Origin: Paractinoplanes brasiliensis
GTDB taxonomy: Bacteria; Actinomycetota; Actinomycetes; Mycobacteriales; Micromonosporaceae
Direction: 5' to 3'
DNA: 64,000 nucleotides
NCBI RefSeq assembly: GCF_004362215.1
Contig: NZ_SNWR01000002.1
Location: 496,001 to 560,000, forward strand
Shown here: positions 8,253 through 16,846 of the stretch, piece after piece
Layout of the letters: every line of letters starts with the position of its first letter
How positions within the stretch are numbered: position 1 is the first letter of the stretch
Made by a program: the position numbers and the translations under genes
Notes under the pieces: model-generated
What the model was told of the DNA's origin: nothing
Seen by the model: the letters and a program-made list of their open reading frames with translations, nothing else
Database searches by the model: none

Positions 8253-9652
8253 CCGGCCTCAAGCAACCGGACACGCCGACCAGGCCGGCCGGCGAGCGCA
8301 CCCTCGGCCTGCCACAGGCGACCGCGCTGATCCTGGGCAGCATCATCGGCGTCGGCATCTTCAACCTGCCGTACTCGCTGGCCACGATCGGCCCGATCAG
8401 CATCGTCGCGATGGCCCTGACCACGGTGGGCGCGCTCAGCCTGGCCGTGATGTTCGCGGTGCTGTCGCGGCGCCTCCCGGCCGACGGCGGTCCCTACGCG
8501 TACGCGAGGGCGGCGTTCGGCAACGGCGTCGGGTTCGTCAACGCGTGGTCGTACTGGATCACCGCCTGGGCCGGCAACGCGGCGATCGTGACCGGCTGGG
8601 TCTTCTACGTCGAGCACTTCGTCAACGCCGACGGGATCGTCGGCTGGTCGATCCTCATCGCGGTCGTCGGGCTGTGGCTGCCCGCCCTGGTCAACCTGAG
8701 CGGGGTCAAGAACATGGGCGCGGTCCAGCTCTGGACGACCGTCGTCAAGTTCATCCCGCTGGCGATCATGTCGACCGTCGGGCTGTTCTTCATCACCACC
8801 GCCAACTACAGCCCGGCCAACGTCAGCGGCGACAGCGACCTCACGGCGATCGGCAGCGCGATGGCGATCTGCCTGTTCAGCTATCTCGGCGTGGAGACGG
8901 CTGCGGTGGCGGCGGCCAAGGTGCGCGACCCGGCCCGCAACATACCCCGGGCGACCGTGTACGGCACGCTCGGCAGCGCCGTCGTCTACCTGCTCTCGAT
9001 GATCGCGATCTTCGGGATCGTGCCCACCGGCGCCCTGGCCGAGGAGGCGAACAAGGCGTCGTACTCGGTCGCGGCCAACACCATGGCGGGCAGCGGCACC
9101 TGGGCCGGCGACCTGGTCGCGATCGCCGTCATCGTCTCCGGACTGGGCGCCCTCAACGGCTGGACGATGATCTGCGCCGAGATGCCGCTGGCGGCCGCGA
9201 AGGACGGCGTCTTCCCGGCGTTGTTCGGGCGGCTGTCCCGCCGTGGGGTGCCGGCCGCGGGCATCCTGGCCAGCACCGTGCTGGCCACCGCGGCCATGGT
9301 GCTCAGCTATGCGGGGACAAGCGGCGCCACGGTCTTCAACACACTGGTGCTGATGACCGGCATAACCGCCGCCATCCCGTACGCCTTCTCGGCGCTCGCC
9401 CAGCTCAAATGGCGCCTGCGGGACCGCCGTACGGGCTCGGGCGCCCGCTTCGCCCGTGACGCCTCGGTCGCCGTGCTCAGCCTCGCCTTCTCGATCCTGT
9501 TCGTCTGGTACTCGCGCAACAGCGGGGACGACTGGTTCGTCGTGTGGGGCCCGTTCCTGATGGCCGGCGGCGCGTTCCTGCTCGGCATCCCCGTGTTCCT
9601 GGCCGTACGCAATCGCATGTCCGCCCCACCTCCGGTCCCGCCGTACCAGTGA
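8249..9652 (+). CDS. arcD: APC-family basic amino acid antiporter, probable arginine/ornithine exchanger
   Basis: 467 residues with about twelve membrane helices and the APC-superfamily N-terminus (ALILGSIIGVGIFNLPYSLA). The motif GPYAYARAAFGNGVGF and the helix-6 region FSYLGVETAAVAAAKVRDPARNIPRA match the basic amino acid/polyamine antiporter group. It lies immediately before arginine deiminase, so exchange of extracellular arginine for cytoplasmic ornithine is the natural role (inference from context). Translation is probably coupled to the amidotransferase through the ATGA overlap. Confidence 0.85.
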   Translation: MTGLKQPDTPTRPAGERTLGLPQATALILGSIIGVGIFNLPYSLATIGPISIVAMALTTVGALSLAVMFAVLSRRLPADGGPYAYARAAFGNGVGFVNAWSYWITAWAGNAAIVTGWVFYVEHFVNADGIVGWSILIAVVGLWLPALVNLSGVKNMGAVQLWTTVVKFIPLAIMSTVGLFFITTANYSPANVSGDSDLTAIGSAMAICLFSYLGVETAAVAAAKVRDPARNIPRATVYGTLGSAVVYLLSMIAIFGIVPTGALAEEANKASYSVAANTMAGSGTWAGDLVAIAVIVSGLGALNGWTMICAEMPLAAAKDGVFPALFGRLSRRGVPAAGILASTVLATAAMVLSYAGTSGATVFNTLVLMTGITAAIPYAFSALAQLKWRLRDRRTGSGARFARDASVAVLSLAFSILFVWYSRNSGDDWFVVWGPFLMAGGAFLLGIPVFLAVRNRMSAPPPVPPYQ

Positions 9653-9669
9653 ACACCCGAGGAGAGCTC

Positions 9670-10890
9670 ATGAGTTTCCACGTCGACTCCGAGATCGGGC
9701 GGCTGCGCCAGGTCATCCTGCACCGGCCCGGCGTCGAGCTGAGCCGGCTCACCCCCGGCAACGTCAAGGAGCTGCTGTTCGACGACATCCTCTGGGCCCG
9801 CCGGGCCCGCGAGGAGCACGACGCCTTCGCCGAGGTGCTGCGCGAGCGCGGCGTCAAGGTGCACTACTTCGCCCAGCTGCTGACCGACGTGCTCAACATC
9901 CCGCAGGCCCGCGCCTGGGTGCTCGACCGCATCGTCACCGACGACACCGTCGGCCCGACCCTCGCCGCGCCGCTGCGCCGGCTGGCCGAACAGGCCGAGA
10001 GCGAGAAGCTGGCCGACTACCTGATCGGCGGCGTGCTCAAGAACGAGCTGGCCGGCTTCACCGTGAACAGCTTGCGCTGGGAGCTGATGGGCGCCGACGA
10101 CTTCGTGCTCACCCCGCTGCCCAACCACCTGTTCCAGCGGGACAACTCGGCCTGGATCTACGGCGGGGTCAGCATCAACCCGATGGCGATGGCGGCCCGG
10201 CTGCGCGAGTCCGTGCACAGCGCGGCCATCTACCGCTTCCATCCGATGTTCGCCCTGGCCGACTTCACCGTCTGGTACGGCGGCGACGACCGGCCGCACC
10301 AGCCGGCCACGCTGGAGGGCGGCGACATCCACGTGCTCGGCAACGGCGCCGTGATGGTGGGGCTGGGGGAGCGGTCGACCGCTATGGGTGTCGAGAACCT
10401 GGCCCGGGAGCTGTTCGCGTCGGGCGCGGCGACGAAGGTCGTGGCGATCGAGCTGCCGCACTCGCACGCCATGATGCACCTGGACACGGTCATGACGATG
10501 CTCGACCGCGACACCTTCGTCATGTACCCGTACCTGCAGGGTTCGCTCCGCTCGTGGACCGTGCTGCCGGCCGGCGACGAGGACGGGCTGCACGTCGTAC
10601 GTAATGACGATCTCTTCGCCACGATCGCCGAGATCCTCGGCATCGACAAGATCCAGGTGCTGGAGACGAACGAGGACATCCGGGCCGCCCAGCGCGAGCA
10701 GTGGGACGACGGCACCAACTTCCTGGCGGTCGAGCCGGGTGTGATCGTCGGCTACGAGCGCAACGTCACCACCAACACCTTCCTGCGCCGGCACGGCATC
10801 GAGGTCATCACGATCGCCGGCGGCGAGCTCGGCCGGGGCCGCGGTGGCCCCCGCTGCATGACCTGTCCCATCGAACGCGACGCCGTCTGA
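9670..10890 (+). CDS. arcA: Arginine deiminase
   Basis: 406 residues, the normal length. It hydrolyses L-arginine to citrulline and ammonia, the first step of the arginine deiminase pathway. Conserved features include FQRDNSAWIYGGVSINPMAM, LEGGDIHVLGNG, the catalytic His-Asp segment HAMMHLDTVMTML and the C-terminal nucleophile Cys in GGPRCMTCPIERD. The start has GAGGAGAG upstream, 17 bp after the permease stop. The ammonia produced raises pH, and the citrulline feeds the next two enzymes to make ATP. Confidence 0.96.
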   Translation: MSFHVDSEIGRLRQVILHRPGVELSRLTPGNVKELLFDDILWARRAREEHDAFAEVLRERGVKVHYFAQLLTDVLNIPQARAWVLDRIVTDDTVGPTLAAPLRRLAEQAESEKLADYLIGGVLKNELAGFTVNSLRWELMGADDFVLTPLPNHLFQRDNSAWIYGGVSINPMAMAARLRESVHSAAIYRFHPMFALADFTVWYGGDDRPHQPATLEGGDIHVLGNGAVMVGLGERSTAMGVENLARELFASGAATKVVAIELPHSHAMMHLDTVMTMLDRDTFVMYPYLQGSLRSWTVLPAGDEDGLHVVRNDDLFATIAEILGIDKIQVLETNEDIRAAQREQWDDGTNFLAVEPGVIVGYERNVTTNTFLRRHGIEVITIAGGELGRGRGGPRCMTCPIERDAV

Positions 10891-10899
10891 GGAGCCGAG

Positions 10900-11901
10900 A
10901 TGTCCGTCAACCTGCGCAACCGCAGCTTCCTCAAGGAGCTCGACTTCACGCCCGGCGAATGGCGCTTCATGCTGAAGCTGGCCGCCGAGCTCAAGTCGGC
11001 CAAGTACACCGGCACCGAGGTGCCCCGGCTGGCCGGCAAGAACATCGCCCTGATCTTCGAGAAGACCTCGACCCGGACCCGCTGCGCGTTCGAGGTGGCC
11101 GCGCACGACCAGGGCGCCCACGTGACGTTCCTCGACCCCGGCAGCACCCAGCTCGGCCACAAGGAGTCGGTCAAGGACACCGCCCGGGTGCTGGGCCGCT
11201 TCTACGACGCCCTGGAGTACCGCGGCTTCGGCCAGGAGAACGTCGAGACGCTGGCCCGCTATTCGGGCGTGCCGGTGTGGAACGGGCTCAGCGACGAGTG
11301 GCACCCCACCCAGACGCTGTGCGACCTGCTCACCATGCGCGAGCACACGGTCAAGCACGACAACGAGATCGCCTTCGCGTTCCTCGGCGACGCCCACAAC
11401 AACATGGGCAACTCGCTGCTCGTGGCCGGGGCCATGATGGGCATGGACGTGCGCATGGTCGCGCCCGAGGCCCGCTGGAACCCCGACGAGGTGGTCAAGG
11501 CGGCCCAGGCCATCGCCGAGCAGACCGGCGCCCGGATCACCCACACCGAGGACGTGGCCGAGGGCGTGCGCGGGGTCGACTTCCTCTACACCGACGTGTG
11601 GCTGTCGATGGGCGAGCCCAAGGCGGCCTGGGACGAGCGGATCCGGCTGCTGAAGCCCTACCAGGTCAACATGGACATGGTGCGGGCCACCGGCAACCCG
11701 GCCGTCAAGGTGATGCACTGCCTGCCGGCGTTCCACGACCGCCGCACCAAGGTCGGGGAGGAGATCTTCGAGCACACCGGGCTGGACGCGCTCGAGATCA
11801 CCGACGATGTGTTCGAGTCGCCGTACTCGGTCGTCTTCGACCAGGCCGAGAACCGCATGCACACGATCAAGGCGGTCATGGTCGCCACCCTGGGGGCCTG
11901 A
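10900..11901 (+). CDS. arcB: Ornithine carbamoyltransferase (catabolic, arginine deiminase pathway)
   Basis: 333 residues. It converts citrulline and phosphate to ornithine and carbamoyl phosphate in the catabolic direction. Signatures are the carbamoyl-phosphate loop KTSTRTR, the HPTQ motif in SDEWHPTQTLCDLLT, the ornithine loop region VWLSMGE and the catalytic HCLPAFHD. It starts nine bases after arcA with GAGG upstream. The anabolic paralogue argF has the same fold; the assignment as catabolic arcB rests on the operon. Confidence 0.95.
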   Translation: MSVNLRNRSFLKELDFTPGEWRFMLKLAAELKSAKYTGTEVPRLAGKNIALIFEKTSTRTRCAFEVAAHDQGAHVTFLDPGSTQLGHKESVKDTARVLGRFYDALEYRGFGQENVETLARYSGVPVWNGLSDEWHPTQTLCDLLTMREHTVKHDNEIAFAFLGDAHNNMGNSLLVAGAMMGMDVRMVAPEARWNPDEVVKAAQAIAEQTGARITHTEDVAEGVRGVDFLYTDVWLSMGEPKAAWDERIRLLKPYQVNMDMVRATGNPAVKVMHCLPAFHDRRTKVGEEIFEHTGLDALEITDDVFESPYSVVFDQAENRMHTIKAVMVATLGA

Positions 11902-11904
11902 GTC

Positions 11905-12852
11905 ATGCGCATCGTCATCGCGATCGGCGGCAACGCGCTGCTCGAACGTGGTCAGCGCCCGGACGCGGTGGTCCAGCAGGCCAACGCCCGGCGCGCGGTT
12001 GCCGCGCTTGCCCCGCTGGCCGCCGAGCACGAGGTCGTCGTGACCCACGGCAACGGGCCGCAGGTCGGCATGCTGGCCATCCAGAGTTCGGCCGACCCGG
12101 CGCTGCGGGCGCCCTACCCGTTCGACGTTCTGGGCGCCCAGACCCAGGGCATGATCGGTTACTGGCTGCTGCAGGCGTTGCAGAACGCGCTGCCGGGCCG
12201 GCAGGTGGCCGCGATCCTCGACCAGACGCTCGTCTCGGCGGCCGACCCGGCGTTCGCGGCGCCCACCAAGTTCGTCGGCCCGGTCTACGACAAGGGCACC
12301 GTCGACCGGCTGGTCGCCACACACGGCTGGGCCATCGCCCAGGACGGCGTCAACTGGCGCCGCGTGGTGCCGTCGCCGCAGCCCCAGCGCATTGTCGAGA
12401 CCCGGCTCATCCGCAAGCTGCTCGAGCTGGGCGCGATCGTGGTCTGCGCCGGCGGCGGGGGGATCCCGGTCGTCCGCAACAGCGCCGGCCTGCTCGCCGG
12501 GGTCGAGGCTGTCGTCGACAAGGACCTGGCCACCGCGGTGCTGGCCGAGTCGCTCGACGCCGACGCGCTGCTGCTGCTCACCGACGTGCCGGCGGTGCAG
12601 CGCGGCTTCGGCGGCCCGCACCCGGAACCGATCTTCCGGGCCACCCCGGCCGAGCTGCGACGCGAGAACTTCGCCGCCGGGTCGATGGGACCCAAGGTCG
12701 AGGCGGTGTGCCGGTTCGTCGAGCTGACCGGGGACGTCGCGGCGATCGGGAACCTCTCCGACGCGGCGGCGATCCTGGCCGGCAAGGCGGGCACGATCGT
12801 CACCCCGGCCGGGGACTACGGAGGACCGGCCGATCTGCGCCCGGCCCGTTAG
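11905..12852 (+). CDS. arcC: Carbamate kinase
   Basis: 315 residues, amino acid kinase fold. It transfers phosphate from carbamoyl phosphate to ADP and yields ATP, ammonia and CO2, completing the pathway. Family motifs include IAIGGNALLERGQ, VTHGNGPQVGMLAIQ, GYWLLQALQN, VVCAGGGGIPVVR and VDKDLATAVLAESL. It begins three bases after arcB. Its stop overlaps the stop of the convergent membrane gene, so the operon ends here; no T-tailed hairpin is visible. Confidence 0.95.
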   Translation: MRIVIAIGGNALLERGQRPDAVVQQANARRAVAALAPLAAEHEVVVTHGNGPQVGMLAIQSSADPALRAPYPFDVLGAQTQGMIGYWLLQALQNALPGRQVAAILDQTLVSAADPAFAAPTKFVGPVYDKGTVDRLVATHGWAIAQDGVNWRRVVPSPQPQRIVETRLIRKLLELGAIVVCAGGGGIPVVRNSAGLLAGVEAVVDKDLATAVLAESLDADALLLLTDVPAVQRGFGGPHPEPIFRATPAELRRENFAAGSMGPKVEAVCRFVELTGDVAAIGNLSDAAAILAGKAGTIVTPAGDYGGPADLRPAR

Positions 12853-13340
12853 TGCAGCAGCGTTTTCAGCACGATCATCGCCGCGCCGAACGCCCCCGCG
12901 GTCACCGTGGACACCAGGCGTTCGGCCGGCGTGAGCTGTCCCCCCGCGCCCATCCGCCACCCGGCCACGCAGAGCAGCAGAGTGCAGCAGGCCAGCGCCG
13001 CGAACTCGGCGGCCACCATGCGCGCGCCCGCGAGCCGGACGATCACGAGCACGAGCAGCGGCAGCGCCGAGGCCGTGACCAGCTCCCAGCCGTGGGTCAG
13101 CTGGTGGCGGACCGTGTGCCAGGCGGGCCGGCGCCCCTCGTGGATGCGTTCGGCGACGATCCGGGCGTACCGCTCGGCCACCCAATAGATGGTGAGCGTG
13201 ACGAGCACGGCGAGAACCTCCCGCCAGGCCCGGTCGGCGTGCGCGGTGACCAGCATCGCGGCGGACACGATCAGGCCGTAGATGCCCGACGCGGTGCCCT
13301 CCGCGGTCTCGTGCGTGAGCCGTACGAAGCTGCGCTGCAT
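12849..13340 (-). CDS. Small integral membrane protein, unknown function
   Basis: 163 residues with four to five hydrophobic helices (for example YGLIVSAAMLVTAHADRAW, LVTASALPLLVLVIVRLAG and FAALACCTLLLCVAGWRMG). I do not recognise the family with certainty. The ATG at 13340 is chosen because it lies 34 bp from the palindrome at 13375-13393, whereas the in-frame start at 13379 falls inside it. No Shine-Dalgarno sequence is visible, as expected for a leaderless message. It is convergent with arcC and divergent from the MFS gene, with which it shares the box. Confidence 0.68.
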   Translation of the reverse strand: MQRSFVRLTHETAEGTASGIYGLIVSAAMLVTAHADRAWREVLAVLVTLTIYWVAERYARIVAERIHEGRRPAWHTVRHQLTHGWELVTASALPLLVLVIVRLAGARMVAAEFAALACCTLLLCVAGWRMGAGGQLTPAERLVSTVTAGAFGAAMIVLKTLLH

Positions 13341-13374
13341 GCTCCGAGGGTTGCCGGACGCGGCCTTCCCGGTC

Positions 13375-13393
13375 CTCATCCGGCCGGGATGAA
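13375..13393. promoter_or_regulatory. CTCATCC-box, site 5 (divergent: membrane protein and MFS exporter)
   Basis: CTCATCC-GGCCG-GGATGAA, with six of seven arm pairs. It is 34 bp from the ATG at 13340 and 33 bp from the ATG at 13427. AACCCT (13352-13347, minus) and CAGCGT (13415-13420, plus) lie 22 and 21 nt from its edges. Confidence 0.65.
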
Positions 13394-13426
13394 CCCACCG
13401 CCCGGCCTCGGTGCCAGCGTCACCTC

Positions 13427-14815
13427 ATGACACAGCGGACCGCCACCGGGCGATTCCCGGCCGAACTCAGGCAGGCGCTGATCGCCTTCGCCATGGCCCA
13501 GTTCATCTGCAGCTTCGCCGGGTCCAACATGAACGTGATGATCACCGACATCAGCCAGGACCTCGGCACCGATGTGCAGGGCGTGCAGCTCACCATCACG
13601 ATCTTCCTGCTGGTGATGGCGGCGTTGATGATCCCGGGCGGCAAGCTCACCGACCGCTACGGCCGCAAGCGCTGCCTGGTCGCCGGGCTCGCGCTGTTCG
13701 GCCTGGGCGCGCTGCTGAGCGCGGTCGCCCCGGGGCTGGGCCTGCTCATCTTCGGCAACTCGATCCTCGAGGGCGTCGGCACGGCCCTGCTGATCCCGCC
13801 GGTCTACATCCTGACCACGCTGATCTTCACCGATGTCGCCTCCCGGGCCCGGGCGTTCGGCGCGATCAGCGCGCTCGGCGGGATCGGCGCCGTTGCCGGC
13901 CCGCTGATCGGCGGTTTCATCGCCACGGCGATCAGCTGGCGGGCGGCGTTCGCCTTCCAGGCGCTCATCGCGCTCGCGATCGTCGTGCTGAGCCGCCGCG
14001 CCGTCCGCGACCCCCTGCCGCCCGAGCCGGGGCGCGCCTTCGACGTCCGCGGCGCGGTGCTGTCGGCGGCCGGCCTGTTCCTGTTCGTGGGCGGGATCCT
14101 GGCCGCCGACGACAACGTCTGGCTCATGCTGGGGCTGATGGTGGCGGGCGCGCTGGTGCTGGCGGGCTTCTTCCTGTCCGTCCGGGCCAAGGAGCGGGCC
14201 GGCCAGGAGCCTCTGCTGTCGACGTCGCTGTTCCGCAACCGCACCTCGAACCTCGGCCTGATCACCCAGAACGCGCAGTGGCTGATGGTGATGGGCACGT
14301 CGTTCGTGGTGTCGGCCTACCTGCAGGTCGTCCGGGGCTACAACGCCATCGAGACAGGCGCGGTGTTCACGGCGACCACCGTCGGGTTGCTGCTGTCGTC
14401 GCTGGGGGCGGAACGGTTCGCGAAACGGCGGGCGGCGCGCACCCTGATCGTCGCCGGCTTCGCCATCACCGTCGCGGGGATCGCGCTGCTGATGATCCTG
14501 GTCGCCGAGGTCGGCGGGGTGTGGCCGTTCGTGCCCGGGTTGTTCGTCATCGGCCTCGGGCTGGGCCTGATGCTGACCCCGTCGGTGAACGTCGTGCAGT
14601 CGGCGTTCGGTGAGGACCGGCAGGGCGAGATCTCGGGGCTGTCCCGCAGCGTGTCCAACCTGGGATCGTCACTGGGCGCCGCGCTGGCCGGGACGATCCT
14701 GGTCGCCGGCGTCGGCGACCAGCCCGGACGAGCGTACGCGCTGGCCCTGACCGCCGTCGGGGTGGTCGGGGTGATCGGGCTGGGCGCGGGGCTCCTGCTG
14801 CCCCGCAAGCGGTGA
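13427..14815 (+). CDS. MFS transporter, DHA2 (14-helix) drug-exporter type
   Basis: 462 residues with about fourteen membrane helices. The loop 2-3 signature GGKLTDRYGRKRCLVAG and motif C-like ALGGIGAVAGPLIGG on helix 5 mark it as a proton-driven exporter of the DHA2 group. The substrate is unknown. The gene starts at an ATG 33 bp from the divergent palindrome and has no visible Shine-Dalgarno sequence. Its last 147 bp overlap the convergent YihY-like gene. Confidence 0.88.
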   Translation: MTQRTATGRFPAELRQALIAFAMAQFICSFAGSNMNVMITDISQDLGTDVQGVQLTITIFLLVMAALMIPGGKLTDRYGRKRCLVAGLALFGLGALLSAVAPGLGLLIFGNSILEGVGTALLIPPVYILTTLIFTDVASRARAFGAISALGGIGAVAGPLIGGFIATAISWRAAFAFQALIALAIVVLSRRAVRDPLPPEPGRAFDVRGAVLSAAGLFLFVGGILAADDNVWLMLGLMVAGALVLAGFFLSVRAKERAGQEPLLSTSLFRNRTSNLGLITQNAQWLMVMGTSFVVSAYLQVVRGYNAIETGAVFTATTVGLLLSSLGAERFAKRRAARTLIVAGFAITVAGIALLMILVAEVGGVWPFVPGLFVIGLGLGLMLTPSVNVVQSAFGEDRQGEISGLSRSVSNLGSSLGAALAGTILVAGVGDQPGRAYALALTAVGVVGVIGLGAGLLLPRKR

Positions 14816-15637
14816 CCGGTCCTGTTCCCGGGTCAGCAGCTCCTGAGCCCGCCGGTCGGCCTCGGCCGGGCGGTCCGGGTCGAGGGACCGCGGCCACAGC
14901 CGGGCGGCCCGCACGGCGGCCACCTCGGCGGCGATCACGAGCGCGTTGCCGAGCAGATAGAGCAGGGTGAACACGGCCGCCACGGTGGCGAAGCTGCCGT
15001 AGACGGGACCGGCGCCGCGCACCAGCCGGGGCAGCACGGCGGCGCCCAGAGCGAACAGCGCGGTCACCGCCAGCGCGCCGATCAGCGCCGCCGGCCAGAG
15101 CAGACGCAGCGGCGCCGGCCGGTCCAGCAGCAGGCGGGCCAGCACGATCAGGGTCGCGCCGGACAGCACACCGGACGCGGCCAGACCGACCGGCCCGGCC
15201 GCGGTGAGCAGCCCGATGCCGAGCGCGCCGGCCAGGATGACGGCCAGCCCGGCGAAAACCCGCAGGTAACGCGAGACCAGGCCGCTGCGGCGGTGCCACG
15301 GCACCCCGGCCACGTGGTTGAGTGTGAAGTACGCCGACAGGACCACCCCGGACCCGGAGTACGCGAGCCCGGCCAGGCCCGCCACCAGCGCCCACCGGGA
15401 CCGCGAAAGCATGTCGACCGAGTTCGTGATGTCCGTCTGCAGGGACGGCGGCACGAGCGCGGCGATCAGGTCGTCGCGCAGGCCGGGCGAGCGGGCGAGG
15501 ACGCGGGACACGATCGTCGCGCCGAGCAGCAGCGCCGGGAAAAGGCTGAGGAAGCCGTAGTAGGTGATCAGGGCCGCCTCGCGGGGGCCGCCGTCGTCGA
15601 AGTACTTGCGGAGCACCGCCCAGCCGAAGGCGATCAC
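14669..15637 (-). CDS. YihY/virulence factor BrkB family membrane protein (copy 2)
   Basis: 322 residues. The YihY core is clear: AALITYYGFLSLFPALLLGATIV near the N-terminus, GLAGLAYSGSGVVLSAYFTLN, and YGSFATVAAVFTLLYLLGNALVI toward the end of the core. The GTG at 15637 overlaps the DUF7144 stop (GTGA), which implies translational coupling in one operon. As in copy 1, the C-terminal tail, here 48 hydrophilic residues, is antisense to the 3' end of the convergent neighbour. The open frame continues upstream through the DUF7144 gene, but that part is a shadow. Confidence 0.8.
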   Translation of the reverse strand: MIAFGWAVLRKYFDDGGPREAALITYYGFLSLFPALLLGATIVSRVLARSPGLRDDLIAALVPPSLQTDITNSVDMLSRSRWALVAGLAGLAYSGSGVVLSAYFTLNHVAGVPWHRRSGLVSRYLRVFAGLAVILAGALGIGLLTAAGPVGLAASGVLSGATLIVLARLLLDRPAPLRLLWPAALIGALAVTALFALGAAVLPRLVRGAGPVYGSFATVAAVFTLLYLLGNALVIAAEVAAVRAARLWPRSLDPDRPAEADRRAQELLTREQDRSPLAGQQEPRAQPDHPDHPDGGQGQRVRSSGLVADAGDQDRPGQRGAQ

Positions 15638-16047
15638 CGCGCGTACGAGTCGTAGACCTCGTCGCCGTGCACCGCGGTCGCGTAGAGCACCAGCCCGCAG
15701 AGGACGATGATGATCGCCGCCCAGACCGGGTACACGGTGGCGAACAGGAAACTGACCAGGCCGGTGAAGAACGCGATCACGATCGCCACGAACCGCGCCC
15801 AGGCCAGCCCGCGGATGAGGGCGACCCCGGTGACCACCGCGCCCAGCCCGAGCAGCAGATGCCCCCACGCCAGCACGGCGAGCGGCAGTCCGAGCAGCAC
15901 GTCCGGCCGGGTCCCGGCGAGGATGTCCGGTTCGAAGACGGCGAGCGCGCCGACCGCGGCGTGCGCCGAGCCCAGCAGCACGAGCATCAGACCGCCGAAC
16001 AACACCCAGCCGACCCACCCGGTGGCCCGGCTGCGCTCCACCTCCAT
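15634..16047 (-). CDS. DUF7144-family four-helix membrane protein (copy 2)
   Basis: 137 residues with four membrane helices and the family motif LAWGHLLLGLGAVVTGVAL. It is paralogous to 584-1036. The ATG at 16047 is preferred over the upstream ATG at 16074 because GAGGGAGGGAG lies at the right distance. It is the first gene of an operon with the YihY-like gene (four-base overlap) and is driven from the palindrome 65 bp upstream. Confidence 0.8.
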   Translation of the reverse strand: MEVERSRATGWVGWVLFGGLMLVLLGSAHAAVGALAVFEPDILAGTRPDVLLGLPLAVLAWGHLLLGLGAVVTGVALIRGLAWARFVAIVIAFFTGLVSFLFATVYPVWAAIIIVLCGLVLYATAVHGDEVYDSYAR

Positions 16048-16112
16048 GACGCACTCCCTCCCTCGTACGGACATCGTCTGCGTCCAGTGGACCCGCGCGC
16101 CGGGCTGCCGTC

Positions 16113-16131
16113 CTCACTCGTGCCGGATGAG
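16113..16131. promoter_or_regulatory. CTCATCC-box, site 6 (divergent: DUF7144-YihY and DUF6325)
   Basis: CTCACTC-GTGCC-GGATGAG, almost equidistant from the ATG at 16047 (65 bp) and the ATG at 16198 (66 bp). Both genes have Shine-Dalgarno sequences. GACGAT (16154-16159) lies 22 nt downstream on the plus side; the minus-side hexamer (TCCACT) is poor. Confidence 0.6.
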
Positions 16132-16197
16132 GCGGCGCGGCGGCGCGGCGGCCGACGATCGAGCGGAAAGCACCTCTCATCGAAGGAGCGGCGGCAG

Positions 16198-16737
16198 ATG
16201 GCGATCGGACCGGTCCAGCTGATCGTGCTGGGCTTCAGGCACCCGAACTTCCACGGCGAGATCATCGCCGAGCTGGAGCGGTTGCGGCAGAGCGACACCG
16301 TACGTGTGATCGACGCGCTGGCGGTCTACAAGGACGCCGACAGCAACCTGGCGGTCGAGCACCTCAGCAACCTCACCGAGGAGGAGGCGATCGAGCTCGG
16401 CAGCAAGGTCGGCGCGCTGGTCGGCCTGGGCATCGAGGGCGAGGAGGGCATGGCTGTGGGGGCGGTGATGGGCGGCGCCGCCGCGGCCGAGGACGGCGTC
16501 GCGGTGTTCGACGACCCGCAGGCGTGGGACGTGCTCGAGGAGATTCCGCCGGACAGCGCGGCGGCCCTGCTGCTCATCGAGCACCACTGGGCGGTGCCGC
16601 TGCGCGACGCCATCGCCCGGGCCGGCGGGTTCCGGATCAGCGACGGCTTCATCAGCCCGTTCGACCTGATCGGCATCGGGCTGCTGAGCGCCGAGGAGGC
16701 CAAGGAGCTGGCCGACCTCGAGACATCCGGAGTGTGA
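16198..16737 (+). CDS. DUF6325 family protein
   Basis: A 179-residue soluble protein. The opening GPVQLIVLGFRHPNFHGEII, the central glycine-rich stretch (VGALVGLGIEGEEGM), IEHHWAVPLRDAIARAGGF and the end ISPFDLIGIGLLS match the DUF6325/DUF1269-like group found in actinomycete stress clusters. GAAGGAG upstream supports the start. The molecular function is unknown. It is followed 16 bp later by the arginine-rich peptide gene, probably on the same message. Confidence 0.8.
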   Translation: MAIGPVQLIVLGFRHPNFHGEIIAELERLRQSDTVRVIDALAVYKDADSNLAVEHLSNLTEEEAIELGSKVGALVGLGIEGEEGMAVGAVMGGAAAAEDGVAVFDDPQAWDVLEEIPPDSAAALLLIEHHWAVPLRDAIARAGGFRISDGFISPFDLIGIGLLSAEEAKELADLETSGV

Positions 16738-16753
16738 GGAGAAGGAGGCGACG

Positions 16754-16837
16754 ATGTTCGGTTCGAGGAGAGTGGCCCGGCGCACCGGCCGGCGCACCGC
16801 ACGGCGGGTCACCCGCCGGACTGTCCGCCGGCGCTGA
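16754..16837 (+). CDS. 27-residue arginine-rich miniprotein
   Basis: A complete ATG-to-TGA frame of 27 codons with a near-ideal GAAGGAGG seven bases before the ATG. Thirteen of the 27 residues are arginine, arranged as five consecutive Arg-Arg-x-x tetrads (RRVA, RRTG, RRTA, RRVT, RRTV) ending in RRR after a start of MFGS. It begins 16 bp after DUF6325 and ends nine bases before the convergent lipid kinase stop. The pattern suggests an amphipathic or nucleic-acid/phospholipid-binding peptide. It could also be the truncated N-terminus of a SHOCT-type protein. It is easily missed by gene finders. Confidence 0.6.
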   Translation: MFGSRRVARRTGRRTARRVTRRTVRRR

Positions 16838-16846
16838 ACGGGCGGA

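Noticed and set aside
9307..13398. A 1363-codon open frame on the minus strand across arcD-arcA-arcB-arcC
   Set aside because: It is antisense to clearly identified enzymes, His/Arg/Gly/Gln-rich and without domains; a GC-bias shadow.
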